From Orobanche coerulescens (lineage: Eukaryota; Streptophyta; Magnoliopsida; Lamiales; Orobanchaceae): 64,000 nt of DNA. This document shows positions 45,075-57,331 of this stretch, in pieces (the stretch's first letter is position 1; the number at the start of each line of letters is the position of its first letter). The DNA lies in contig CM065815.1 of assembly GCA_033398695.1 (NCBI GenBank), positions 6,318,501-6,382,500 on the forward strand, read 5' to 3'. The notes below the pieces were generated by a model that was not told the origin of the DNA, searched no databases, and saw only the letters and a list, made by a program, of their open reading frames with translations. Made by a program: the position numbers and the translations under genes.

Positions 45075-47367
45075 CGTAACACCCCAAGATATTCGAGGTG
45101 TATTACAGCCGCCGTGACCCCTACATGGGACCCACCAGCTAACACAAGAAAACACCACTCGACTAACCATCTCGATTAGCAAGGAAACAATTATTAACAA
45201 CAAGAACATAAAACAACACGTCCGGCACAACCGGCATAATAAACATCAACCGACAAATACAGAAACTCCAACAAAGACAAATCACAAACTGAGAGGAAAA
45301 GCCAAAGTACTCGCGAGTACAATCTAAAAGTTTAAAATTTGGAAAATATACACATCAAAAGATACAGTATGAAATAACAAGAATCATTGCACATGTCAAC
45401 AACCTCGCCGACATCCTCGTACCATCCCGCCCGCTCGTCTGATCGAACATAACCGAAATCCATAACAAGAATTTCCCGACAACGGGTCCCCGGAGGGGTT
45501 AGCAATTACGCTAGTACAAGTATTCAAGGCAAACCAATCGCTACACATTTCATAGTACATGCACCAATATCAATTTCAAAAGTCAAAACCGGACATGTCT
45601 TTTCCTAAACAAACAAATACAATTAATTTGCCTAGACCGGACGAAGCCACGAATCCCACTCGAGGCCTCTAAGGACCCTCCCGAGCTGGCCACATTCATA
45701 AAACAAACCAAGCACCACACGTCACCTAGGACCGGGACGAAGCCACGAATCCCACTCGAGGCCTCTAAGGACCCTCCCGAGCTGGCTAGCGAATCAAACT
45801 CATGAATCCAGGACGAAGCCATAGATTCCCCCCGTGATCCCGTAGGACCCTCCCGAGGTGAGCAAATCACACACAATATACATTACCATTTCACGTTAAG
45901 CATAAAGGTTTCCAAAAATACTTGCCTTGAATTATTGACGACGCAACGAACGGAAAGGAAGGTCACCAACGAACGCTAGGAACCAATGAAACCGAACCTA
46001 ACGATTCGAAGAATACAATCACAACCATTTCTAAATGAATACGGAATTGGAATACATCCGAAAACCCGCCTACGATTCATGTATATTCGTATATAAACAA
46101 CAACGAGGGCGGACCACAACCAAACCCTCTTGATTCCGTAAAAACCACGAAATATACCATGAATCCGTAGGGAAACTAAGAATACCGACAAGATTAATCA
46201 TATTCCAAAAACAAGAATAGTATGGACAATGTACTTGTCTCGAAATCACGAGAAATGGAAAAGTGAACGGATACGGCCGGGTAGCCCTCAAATTCCCGAA
46301 CACTATCTAGAACGTGATAGCACCGAAATTACTACGGGAAAACACCATATGAATCATCAACACCAACGGAATTCAACATCGGAATCATCGAACACCTATA
46401 ATCCTCCGTAGGGAATAATAAAACATGATTACGACGAGAATCAAGGCCAAAAACAACGGAAATCCCAATAAACTATCAAAGGGAACTCATTCGAACATTT
46501 AATCGAACATTAAATGTTCAAGACCCTTCAAGAACAAAGAAATCACCTCTCGGGTCGAACGAGCCAAAGATACGAGTATCCAATCCGTAGAACAAGTTCA
46601 AAACAACGTTTATACAACAACTAATTGATCAAAAACGGATTGGAATCGAAATCAAAAAGGAAAATCCCCAAATCTACAAAAACAAGGGTTCAAGCCACAA
46701 TACCTTGATTTGGATGAAGGATTCAAGTAGAGATCGAAAATCTTCAACAAGACTTGAGTAGGATGATCTCTACAAGTTTTGGAGCATTCAAATCGCCCAA
46801 AATCGCCATCAAATCGCCTAAGATGAAGGAGGAAGAAGAGAGGAGAAGAAATGAAGTTCTTCTCCTCGCAACCGCTAAAAACGCAGAAAAGCCCGTGCCG
46901 CGGCACAGGATGAGTGTGCCGCGGCCCAGGGACAAGAAAAACGCCCAGGAATTAGCTTAGTGCCGCGGCACAGCCTAAGTGTGCCGCGGCACACGGTACA
47001 GCCTCCTTCAACACCAAAAAGGCACACCGTGCAGTCTTCGCTATTTCGACCATAACTCCTTCGTCCGGACTCCGATTGACTCACCGTTTGAACCATTGGA
47101 AAGCTAACTTGATTCTCTATAACGTTGCAAAGATTCAGAATTTTTGGAGTTTCCAAGAATTAATGGTGACTTTACAAAGTCGAACTCCCACGTGAAAAAG
47201 TCGATTAAGGACACGGAACTCAACAAAACGACACCGAAACGAACTCGGATGACAAAAAGTGCAGAATTAATCATTCTCGGAATGACGAAACGGTCATGAT
47301 AGAGTTGTCAAAACGAACTTCCTACGAAAAAAGAAAATTACCGAAATTCGAAATTGCGGATATTACA
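45075..47367 (-). repeat. Element H 5' LTR
   Basis: 2293 bp, very similar to the other LTR; its left end reads CGTAACACC instead of TGTAACACC. The same internal duplication is at about 45630-45785. Confidence 0.92.
46895..46992 (-). promoter_or_regulatory. GTGCCGCGGCAC palindromes in H 5' LTR
   Basis: Matching cluster in the other LTR, with one copy GTGCCGCGGCCC. Confidence 0.6.
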
Positions 47368-47372
47368 AATGA

Positions 47373-48590
47373 AACACTTAACAATGTATGCAGCAGTTTA
47401 AAGTATGATGCAGTAAAACAGTAAATAACACAGGCAATTATAGTGGTCTCAGAGGTGGGGTAATCCTCTACTAATCCACTTTTCTCCAATCCAGTTGGAG
47501 ATGAATTCACTATAATTTTCAACCAGTGATAAATATTACAGTGATTCAAACCACACTACAACAACTTCCAACCAGTGGAAATCTGTGCCGTTGTACACAC
47601 ACTTGACTGCCTTTCACCTCTTGATCCTCGATCCTCGGATGCCTTTACAGTCTCTTACTTCAACCAGTGAAGTACCCCGTACTCAAGATTATAGACAAGA
47701 GTGTTTGTCTTCTCCAACTTAAGAGCTTCCTTAAGTATGAACTTTTAGATCTGCTCTTTTCACGATGCTATTTGATTGCTTGAGATTGCTTGATTGCTTT
47801 GATCGCTAGAATGTATGTTCGCACCGGTAGTTGCTCGCCAAATCTTCGGATATATATAGATCACGATCTCTGAGCTTCTTCCTTGTAGCCGTTGCAAATT
47901 TGAACAAATCCGTCCGTTGGAGGGAGACTTCATTGTTTATTCTTTCTGAACGTTGCAAGGCTGGATTCCTATTATTTTATTTTATCTTCCGACCGTTATG
48001 AGGACTTCTGCATGTGAGCGCCGAACCTTTTGAATATAAAAGGATTAAAGTCTTCACGGTGGGTCAGGATGATTTAATTAAATCATATCTCTTGCGGGAA
48101 TCACTCCAATTTGTCTCTTTACGTTGCATGTGAGCTTTCCGTAATATTTGACTTTTCAAAGCATGCTGACGTGGACTTGGAGTACTAGTCAGAGTCGAGT
48201 AGCCGATGTGCACTTACATCTCTGCAGTAGGTCCTCTCGGCTGCTCACTGTTTGTGACTTGTCCAGTCGTGTGACTTCCCTGAGGTACCTCACTGCAGTC
48301 TGGTCAAACTTCTCTGATAAATTTAGTTGACCAGAGCTACTCGACCGAGTCGGTTGCTCCTCTCTGATGGACTAGGCCGTACTTAGTACTTAGCCGTTTT
48401 TCAAATTTAACTAACTTTTGGCCTACAGAAGACACTCATTTGGTTCTTCTTTACATTTTGCCAAGTTTTATACTTAACATATTTTGGCCTATGGAAGATA
48501 CTCATTTGGTTCTTCCTTACATTTTGCCAAGTAATAAACATTCGATTTTAAATTAATGACATCATCAAAATCTAACAAGTATTCCTAACA
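47373..48590 (-). repeat. Element C 5' LTR, right part
   Basis: Rest of the LTR after H; the second AATGA of the duplication is at 47368-47372. Confidence 0.9.
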
Positions 48591-48595
48591 GATTC

Positions 48596-49818
48596 GATTT
48601 TCCTTAAAAAGACGGTTTCTCTTTCGAACTATAAAACGCCCCTTACATATTGAATCAATCCACTATATTTCTATGTTGATTGGCTTCAATACATAGCATT
48701 AGGATTTGTGAAAATAACTCAATGAATCATCTAAGGACTAGGGGTATATTTCTATCCCCTAGAACAACTTAGAGTGAAGATCATTTGATCTAATCAAACA
48801 TATTTTCTTTCGAAACATATGAAGACCATAAATATCTTCATTAATTGGCCAAATAAATAAAGATTGTTAAAACAATGAAAATCACACACAATAATAAGTA
48901 ATTCACAATAGATCTTTTATACAAACATAAATAACATGACTAACCTTGTTTATAATCCCAACTTAAGGAACTTAGCCCATAAAGGGTTTAATACACATAT
49001 TACAAGCTTTGGTGGTCATGTTTAGTTGAATCAAGAGAAAGAATTGATCCTAACTCCCTTAGTAGATAAAGGAGATAGAAACAATAAACTCTCTGAACAA
49101 CATATGTTGTACCACACTAACAAAGATCACTCAAGAACACAAGTGTGTTCTTCACACAAAAAGAAAAGTTTACAAGAAAATGGAAAATTATAAGATGAAT
49201 GATGAATGATGAAGGATCTAAGGGGTCTATTTATACACCTAAAGTCATCTAATAGCTCCAAAACTCCAGCATTATTACATTATATCGGATCAATGCCAGT
49301 CATCCCCTCAATAATACACAAAAAGTATAAAAAATTAGACAAATCATAGCAATCTGTCAAGAGTTACGGCCGTAACATTCAGGAGTTACGGCCGTAACTA
49401 GGGTGACTTACGGCCGTAACCCCTGAATGTTACGACCGTAACGTGGCTTCGTAAATTTGCTCATTTGAAGCTTTGATAGTTACGTTTTTAGCCCAGAATT
49501 CCTCAGACTTTGCGTTTTTGCCCCAGATCTTCTTCGGATGATAACTTTTGATATATAACTCTGATTTTGAATCCGGAAAGACTGCCGAATTCGTCTCGGA
49601 AAGCCCTACAACATGAATATATCAAAATTTAATAAATAGAATATTTATTAAACATGTTGTTTCTTGAGTAATTCAGTTATTTAATCCGATCATCATCCGA
49701 TAAAAATAAAATTATTAAAACTAATCAATTAAAAGCAAAAAACGAGTAGACTAGCTCAATTATGGGTGAATTTTATCGATACAAACCATGGATAAGTGTA
49801 CAAAACTGACACTTATCA
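48596..49818 (-). repeat. Element F 3' LTR, right part
   Basis: Continues the LTR after C and ends ACTTATCA. Minus-strand TATA box TATAAATAGA at 49227-49236. Confidence 0.9.
49363..49442 (-). promoter_or_regulatory. TACGGCCGTA palindromes in F 3' LTR
   Basis: Three GTTACGGCCGTAAC-type copies and one mutated (TACGACCGTA), about 130 bp upstream of the TATA box in the minus sense. Confidence 0.65.
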
Positions 49819-49831
49819 CACCCCCAAACTT
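49819..49831 (-). other. Element F polypurine tract
   Basis: Minus strand AAGTTTGGGGGTG abuts LTR start TGATAAGTG. Confidence 0.8.
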
Positions 49832-50276
49832 GAATTCTTGCTAGTCCCGAACAAGACTCTTTATTATTCACACTCTAAAAATAAAAATAAGAAAAATTAA
49901 TACACACTTAAATTAAAATATAAAAAGAGAAAAGGAGATCAAAATGCCATTAATAAACAACAACTAGCTTTATACAGTAGATAGAAATGAATCAAGATTC
50001 AAAATAAATCTACTAATGTTTTTGAAGTTAAAACACGGTTTTTATTTTGTAATTTCAAAATGTAAGATTTTCCCCCCAAAAGGTTGATTATTTCTTTCCC
50101 ACTCGTGATACACACGACTCCCTTTAATGGTTGCTCTCGATCACTCGTTTATTTTTCGACTCAATATGAAGAAGAATTTCATTGGCGTCATCAAATATTG
50201 TGATTTTTACAAAATTGAGTGTATTGAAATTCAGCTGCTAATTAATTCAAATCTGCTCATAAACTACATCCCTTTT

Positions 50277-50324
50277 AGTGATAGCTTTCACACCGTTATT
50301 TGCTAACGTGTAGCTCTTTTCACT
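50277..50324 (-). ncRNA. 48-bp hairpin repeat, F copy 1
   Basis: Same stem-loop as in element E at the same relative place near the 3' LTR. Confidence 0.6.
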
Positions 50325-50360
50325 AACACAATTTCTATCTCATTTTTTTTTTCGTAAAAA

Positions 50361-50408
50361 GGTGATAGCTTTCACACCGTTATTTGCTAACGTGTAGCTC
50401 TTTTCACC
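50361..50408 (-). ncRNA. 48-bp hairpin repeat, F copy 2
   Basis: GGTGATAGCT...AGCTCTTTTCACC on the plus strand, all four stems intact. Confidence 0.6.
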
Positions 50409-50534
50409 AATTTTTCGAGACGGCGGCTACGCACCAACAATGGTTAGTCCTCTATTTTTCGCAAAATTTAAGACTTCCAAAATTAGCATTGTTCTTTGCT
50501 CAAAACTCCTCCTTTTATTCATTTATTTTATTTA

Positions 50535-50582
50535 GGTGATAGCTTTCACACCGTTATTTGCTAACGTGTAGCTCTTTTCACC
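50535..50582 (-). ncRNA. 48-bp hairpin repeat, F copy 3
   Basis: Identical to F copy 2; the spacing of the three copies is nearly the same in E and F. Confidence 0.6.
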
Positions 50583-50889
50583 AATGACTCCTTTTTAGGG
50601 AATAGAATTTTTGCGGAAAATCATTTTTAGTTAAGCATGAAAAATCAAAAACTCCACAAATTAAGTAAATTTCAGTTTTATTTTTCATCAACCAATTGAT
50701 TCTTCTTTTCTCAAGGTAACGAATGACTCGATTTTATATGATAATTACAAGACTTGGAAAGAGAGATTAAGGCTCAAAATTTTTTGGAATATACAATTTT
50801 TTTTACCGGTTAAAACGATTTTAGAAGCTTGTATATAGCTAATTTATTGATGTTATGGCCAGATCTAGAAATCTCATAAATCAAAGTAC

Positions 50890-50921
<32 letters not shown>

Positions 50922-51128
50922 CTAAACCTAATCAATGTCAAATAATAAAAACACACCACACAATACACTAATCAAAACATACCACAATGAAAATCCAAAT
51001 AAAAATCATAGTTCAAAAACCACAAAATAAACACACAAGAACGAAAACATCACCCCCAAACTTATAAGTAAAACTGTCCCAAGTTTTAAAAAAAAAAAAG
51101 TATAATAGCAAGCGAGAAAACAAAACTC

Positions 51129-52219
51129 CTAAATTTCACTTTTGATCCTCCAGAGTGTCGCTGGGATGTTTAGAAAACGGAAAAACTTTTCAAAGCGCTT
51201 CTCCGTTTCTAATTGTCGCTCGAGTATTTCATTTTGATTTCTCATAATTTCAGCCTGGGATGTTTCTAATCCCTGAACTCTTTCAAGCAAATTTTCCTCA
51301 AAAGGCGTCAACTCATAACCGGCATCCTCCTCGGCCTCATATTCCTCCTCCTCGCTACTATCCTCTTCCGGTTCCAAACGTGCCTATTTGCTTCTCAATT
51401 GAGTACTTCGAAAAATACTACTCCGGCCGTTCAGTCGATCCCCATGTGTTAAAATATCACCCCCTGCCGAAATTTTGACTCTCTGGCTCCTGCAAATACC
51501 GGTGATAAGGCAGGGGTATGGCATCTTCTGCCTAGTCGGGACCATGACGGCATAGTGATAAATAGTAGTGTAAATGTGAGTACCCAAATCCATTTTTACC
51601 CCCCGGCGGATAGCAAATAAACCTCGCAGGTGGCCAATGGAAACCGTTGTCAGAGTCGAAGTCGGGTAAATACTCCCGGCTGCCCACATCCATAAATACC
51701 AAGCATCATCCATTAGGTCCGCCTGGTTGTATCGGGGATGGGTTTGATCATCCCAATACTTTCATGCAACTCGCTCACTAACGCCCAGCGTAAAACTCTA
51801 TCATCCGACACCTCTTCATTAGGTAAGATAGAAATGTCAACCGCGTTAGTACAATTAACCCCCAAAAACTTGTTAATGACATCCGGTGAAAAATTAATCG
51901 ATTTCCCATTCACAGTAGTCTGATGATAAGTAGGTGACCCTACCTGCCCAATGGACTTGTTGAAAGAATTGTAAAAGTTCAGGGTCAATGTCGGGTTACC
52001 ATTTGGGAGATCGGAAACGAACTTTTCCCAGCCGTTGTCTAAGAATTTTTGGATGAAAGGGGTAGTGATTGTGTCTCTATCCGCATGGCCAATGAAATCA
52101 TCAAGATTGAACAATCTTTCCTTAATGCAGTTCGTGTTTTGATTTCTTTGTGGCGGTGCCGGACCTTGAGATGACGAACCGACCTTTTCTTTTCCTTTTT
52201 TTGATTTCTTCGGTGCCAT
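51129..52219 (-). pseudogene. Element F env-like third ORF (putative plant transposon protein)
   Basis: ORF 52219-51713 starts MAPKKSKKGKEKVGSSSQ with a basic N-terminus and contains RLFNLDDFIGHADRDTI and INFSPDVINKFLGVN, matching the putative plant transposon domain found in the third ORF of Athila elements. After a stop at 51713 the frame continues in two pieces (51713-51384, with GSIYPTSTLTTVSI, and 51377-51129), ending in an acidic and then coiled-coil segment (SEEEEYEAEEDAG, LETSQAEIMRNQNEILERQL). Its role is unknown; no signal peptide is visible. Confidence 0.75.
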
Positions 52220-52730
52220 CCCTGAAATTGAACAAAATCAACTTCTTTTCATCATACGACTATAATCATCAAGCAAAACTAATAAAAACATAAAAAAAAT
52301 TCAAAGATTTTCGTTGTGGCATTTCGTCGGACACCTTGAGTTCATAGTTTTTTAACAAGTTTTTCTTATTCAAACTCAAATCCATAAAGCCACCACAAAT
52401 CAATGAATCTAATAAACACACAAATATCAACAATACTCACAAATGAACAAGATTTAATCATCGAATCCAACGGAAATAAGAATCGAAAAACAAATATGAA
52501 GTGAAAAACTAACTAAAACTCAAAAATATAAAAATTGAAACAAGGATCGAAAGAAAACCTGATGATTATGTGTTAATGTTGATAAGTTAATGAATTGATT
52601 TGAGGAATTTTGAGTTTTTTAGCAAGTAGGGATTGATAGGGGAAAAAAAAAATCGCACTCCCGGCCGCTGTGTCTCGTCTGGTTTGTGAAAGTGTTGTAA
52701 GGGCGGTTTTTTTTTTAATACAGACTACTA
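52220..52730. other. Leader between palindrome array and env-like ORF
   Basis: No ORF. AT-rich with a GC-richer patch (CTCCCGGCCGCTGTGTC) at about 52655-52680. Confidence 0.4.
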
Positions 52731-52960
52731 GTTACGGCCGTAACCTATACAAGTTACGGCCGTAAGTTGCTTTCGTTTTTTCAAACAGGTTTTAAGATAC
52801 GGCCGTAACATGCAGCAGTTACGGCCGTATGTAACGTTCGTTTTTTTTAGAACCTGTTTTAAGATACGGCCGTAACATGTAGGAGTTACGGCCGTATAAA
52901 CCATACGTAAAAAAAATCCTGATTCTACTTACGGCCGTATTATTTTGGATACGGCCGTAT
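52731..52960 (-). promoter_or_regulatory. TACGGCCGTA palindrome array between pol and env-like ORF of F
   Basis: Eight copies of TACGGCCGTA in about 230 bp, the same word as in the LTRs of F and G. The array is about 500 bp upstream of the env-like ORF in the minus sense, next to a (TA)n run at about 52960-53000. An internal promoter for the third ORF is a possible reading. Confidence 0.6.
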
Positions 52961-53159
52961 ATATATATTATATAATTTTTTTTTTATATATATATATATT
53001 TTTTTTATATATGTGTGAGAATAATGAAAGAAAGACTCCCTGGATTTTATGAACGATCTGATCCTTGCTGTTGTTGTTGAATCCTTCCGTATTACCCCCA
53101 AACTTATTTGCGAAATAATAGAGATTGGGTTGTATCCCAATAAGCGCTTTGTTTAACGT

Positions 53160-54309
53160 CCTTAGCTTGACTTCTCGTCAGATTAATTAGGTATTTCCAG
53201 CATTATGATTGATTTTGCTGTCGAGAATTCTCCTCCCAGATATGGCTTTAACCGTTGACCGTTTACTTTGAAACTCCCGTCGGTTGTATTATAAATCTCC
53301 ACAGCTCCATGAGAAAACACCTCTTTGATCGTGTAAGGGCCTGTCCATCGTGATCGTAGCTTACCCAGAAACAGACGCAGTCGTGCATTAAAAAGCAGAA
53401 CTTGGTCTCCTGTTTTAAAATCTCTTCTTAGAATTTTGTTGTCATGCCATCTGTTTGTTTTTTCTTTGTAGATTTTGGAATTTTCTTATGAGTCGAGTCG
53501 GATTTCATCCAACTCATTTAATCGCAACAACCTTTTCTTTCCAAACAACTGTTCGTCAAAGTTTAATTTTTTTATAGCCCAAAAAGCTCGATGTTCAAGT
53601 TCTACTGGCAGTGACAGCTTTTCCAAAAACTGCATTTAAATGGAGACATGCCTATCGGTGTCTTATAGCCGTTCGTAAGCCCGAGCGCATCATCCACCTT
53701 TTTCGACCAATCTTTCCGAGATGAGTCGATGTCATCTCAAGTATACGTTTGACCACGATTGGAAACTTCGACTTGTCCACTGTTTGTGGGTGATAAGAGG
53801 TAGCGACACGGTGTTTTACTCCGAATTTGGTCAATAGAGCCTTAACCTGGTGATTGCGAAATGAGATCCGCCATCACCGATAATAACTCTCGGAGTTCAA
53901 GTGAGTGAATATATTTTTCTTTAGAAAATTTACCACGACCTTAGCTTCGTTTGTTGGTAATGCAAATGACCTCCACCCATTTGGATACGTAGTCAACAGC
54001 TACAAGGATGTATTCATTAGAGAATGATGATGGAAAGGGTCCCATGAAATCAATTCCCCAAACGTCAAGATTTCAACTTCAAGGATGAAATTCATTGGCA
54101 TTTCATTTCTTTTTGACATGTTTCCATGTCTTTGGCACCTGGCCACACTTCGAGACAAGTGTATGTGCATCTTTGAACAGAGTGGGCCAATAGAATCCCG
54201 CTTCAAGAATTTTTGTCATTGCTTTTGAACCCCCAAAATGTCCTCCATAGTGAGAGGAATGACATCTTTCTAATACCTTCTCCATTTCTTCTTCCTAGAT
54301 GCATCTCCT
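53160..54309 (-). pseudogene. Element F integrase, degenerate
   Basis: Zinc-region words (SHYGGHFGGSKAMTKILEAG, FYWPTLFKDAH) at 54285-54150 and a catalytic-core word (KHRVATSYHPQT) at 53830-53790, in at least three frames. Confidence 0.75.
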
Positions 54310-55635
54310 GATGATTTGATCAGTCCTCGTCAACAAATGAGGATCTTCCCAGGATAGTATTTCAACTTGGAGAAGAATTTTTCTTTTGATGATGGGAAAA
54401 ATTTGGGTGAATTATTCCACTAACAAGGAAATTAACGATGTCGCATACCATGGTGCATTTTGTTTTTCCTGGATATTAGAGATTTGGAGCAGCTTGTTCA
54501 TCCGTAAATACTTCATTTATTTCCTTCTCTTGAGCATTGTTTTGGTCGAGTCTAGAGAGATGATCCGCCACTTGGTTTTCTGCTCCCTTCTCGTCTCTCG
54601 ATTTCTATGTCGAATTCTTGCATAAGTAGAACCCATCGGATTAGCCTTGACTTTGCATCTTGCTTTGTCATTAAATATTTCAAAGTGAATGATCAAGATA
54701 GACTATGACCTTTGATCCCAATAAGTAGGATCGAAATTTGTCAAAGGTATAAACCATCGCAAGCATCTCTTTTCGGTTGTTGTGTAGTTCACCGAGCATC
54801 ATTCATAGTCCCGCTAGCATAATGGATCACTTGCATCATTTTGTCCTTTTTCTCGCCCAAGACGGCCCCTACGGCATAATCACTTGCATCGCACATTAAA
54901 ATGAAAGGAATAGTCCAACTGGAGAAATGATGATTGAGCTGATGTAAGCTTATCCTTCAAAGTTGCAAAGGCCACGTGGCATTCATTTGTGAAAAGGAAT
55001 GGCGTATCTTTCTCAAGCAAAGAACAGAGAGGTTTTGCTATTTTTGAGAAATCTTTTATAAACCTCCGATAGAATCCTGCATGTCCGAGAAAACTCCTTA
55101 CTCCTTTCACCAAAATTGGTGGAGGAAGTTTTGCAATCACTTGGATCTTTGCCTTATCGACTTCAATTCCATGTTGTGAGATTCTATGGCCAAGTACGAT
55201 TCCTTCCTGGACCATGAAGTGATATTTCTCCCAATTGAGAACTAGATTTGTGTCTTCACATCTTTCCAAGACCATGCCTAAGTGAATGAGGCATTTATCA
55301 AATGAATCTCCGAAAACCGAGAAATCGTCCATGAAAACTTCAATGAATTTTTCAACCATGTCTGAGAATATTGACATCATGCATTTTTGAAATGTGGCTG
55401 GAGCATTGCACAATCCGAATGGGATTCTTCTATAGGCAAATGTTCCATAAGGGCATGTGAATGTTGTTTTCTCTTGGTCTTCTGGGGCTATTACGATTTG
55501 GTTGTACCCTGAATAGCCGTCGAGAAAACAGTAGTAAGAATGTCCCGCCAATCTATCTAGCATCTGATCAATAAATGGGAGTGGAAAATGATCTTTTCTT
55601 GTCGTCTTGTTTAGTTTCCTGTAATCAATGCACAT
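54310..55635 (-). pseudogene. Element F reverse transcriptase and RNase H
   Basis: ORF 55635-54880 runs from MCIDYRKLNKTTRKDHFPLP through FGLCNAPATFQKCM and the intact catalytic EVFMDDFSVFG to the connection (FYRRFIKDFSKIAKPLCSLL). RNase H follows in broken frames down to about 54310. Confidence 0.85.
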
Positions 55636-55641
55636 TCTCCA

Positions 55642-57254
55642 TCATGTGATCGGTCGTGTTGGTATAAGTTCATTGTGCTCGTTCTCAATGATCGTGATTC
55701 CACTCTTTTTGGACACCATATGTACAGGGCTCACCCATGGACTATCTGAGATTGGATAAATGATTCCTGCGTCAAGTAATTTAAGAATCTCTGCCTTCAC
55801 AATTTCCTTCATGTTTGGATTCAAACGTCGTTGATGCTCAATTGAAGGTTTGCAGTCATCTTCCATCAAGATTTTGTGAGTGCATATAGAGGGTCTTATT
55901 CCTCTAATGTCTGCAATAGTCCATCCAATTGCTCTTTTGTGCTTCCTCAATACCCTTAGTAATTTCCCTTCTTCAAGTTTGGTCAATATGTTAGATATGA
56001 TGACCGGAAGTGTTGAGGAAACGCCCAAGTAAGCGTATCTCAAATGTGTGGGTAGAGGTTTGAGATCAAGTGTTGGATCTTCTTGTAAAGAAGGGAGGGG
56101 TTTAGCGGAGCTTGTCCCCAATTCTTCAAAATATGGATGCTTTCTTAAGGTTGGTAGAGCTTCTAGATAGTTAACTGTTTCGGCCAAGTGATATTCTTCT
56201 TCCATGCTGGTTAGAGAATTTGCTATACATTTCTCAAGAGGATCTTTAGATAGAATTTTCTCTAAAGACTTGTTCACCATGGCTTCAATTGTGTCTATTT
56301 TTAGACAATACTCATCTGTGGAGGGTTGATTCAAAGTTTTTAAGACATCGAAGATGACATGTTCGTATTCCACTATGAGGATTAGCTTTTCTTCATAGAC
56401 GTCAATAAGAGCACGTCCGGTTGCGAGAAATGGTCGTCCCAAAATAATGGGAATATCCTGATCTTCTTCCATGTCGAGGATGATAAAATCTGCTGGAAAT
56501 ATGAATTTATCAACTTTGACGAACACATCTTCAACTATCCCACGTGGATATTTGATTGACCGATCGGCTAATTGTAGTGAAACTGTTGTTGCTTTTGCTT
56601 CTCCCAAGTTCAATTTGTTGAAAATTGACAGGGGCATCAAGTTGATACTTGCCCCTAAATCACAAAGAGCTTTTCCAAAATTCACTTCACCAATAGTACA
56701 CGGGATTGTGAAAGTTCCTGATCTTTTAGCACAGGTGGCGCTTCTTTTGTAGTATTGCGCTACATTCCTCTCGTTAGCATGACAGCTTCGTATTCTTCAA
56801 GCCTTCGTTTGTTGGAAAGAATATCTTTCATAAATTTGGCATAGCTTGGCATTTGTGCTAGAGCATCGGCAAAAGGAATGTTGATGTGTAGATTTTGAAG
56901 ATTTCTAAGAATTTCCCAATTGAGCATCGAGCTTGTGATTCTTCAACCGTTGAGGAAATGGGATAGGTGGAACATAAGATTTTGTAGCAATTGGACCTTT
57001 TTGAGATGAAGGTCCCAGACGATTCTTTTTCCGATTCTTGATTTTGTTTATTTTTGTTTTTCCAGATGGTTTTCCATAGAAATTTCTGCAACCGCACTCC
57101 ACTTCTTGTTGTGATAGCTTGGACATTTTCCTCGATTTACCTCGGTATTGCTAGGTAACATGCCTTGAGATCTTTCTGAAAGTATTTTGGCCATTTGGCC
57201 AACTTGTGTCTCCAGATTTTTAATTGAAGCATCATTGCGTTGTTGATACTTCAT
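55642..57254 (-). pseudogene. Element F gag end, protease and reverse transcriptase start
   Basis: 57254-56860 holds the gag C-terminal segment NLETQVGQMAKILSERSQG in broken frames. The ORF 56685-55642 has the aspartic protease motif LCDLGASINLMP and IILGRPFLATGRALIDVYE, then the connection to reverse transcriptase (RRLNPNMKEIVKAEILKLLD, SPWVSPVHMVSKKSG). One stop/frame change separates it from the next ORF. Confidence 0.85.
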
Positions 57255-57331
57255 TGTTGTTCACTAGCTTCGTGATTGCTTCTTCCCATCCGGGCTTCGT
57301 TTCTTGATGCGTTGGATTCAACACATTGTTG

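Larger units (their letters stand above)
38757..47367 (-). mobile_element. Element H: non-autonomous Tekay-type retrotransposon
   Basis: 8.6 kb with LTRs at 38757-41048 and 45075-47367, target duplication AATGA at 38752-38756 and 47368-47372, primer site at 45056-45068 and purine tract at 41049-41063. The internal region keeps only a protease remnant, so it depends on an autonomous relative such as G. Confidence 0.92.
30689..48590 (-). mobile_element. Element C: SIRE-type Ty1-copia retrotransposon
   Basis: Left LTR 30689-32092; right LTR 38568-38756 plus 47373-48590, split by H. Target duplication GATTC at 30684-30688 and 48591-48595. Without H it is about 9.3 kb. Reverse transcriptase wording ([25 protein letters not shown]) and the coiled-coil gag fit the SIRE/Maximus lineage. 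Confidence 0.92.
49832..51128. other. Element F 3' noncoding region
   Basis: Apart from the hairpins, no gene. It is strongly similar to 23526-24720 of element E, which ties E to the Athila group. A (TA)n run is at about 50893-50922. Confidence 0.6.
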
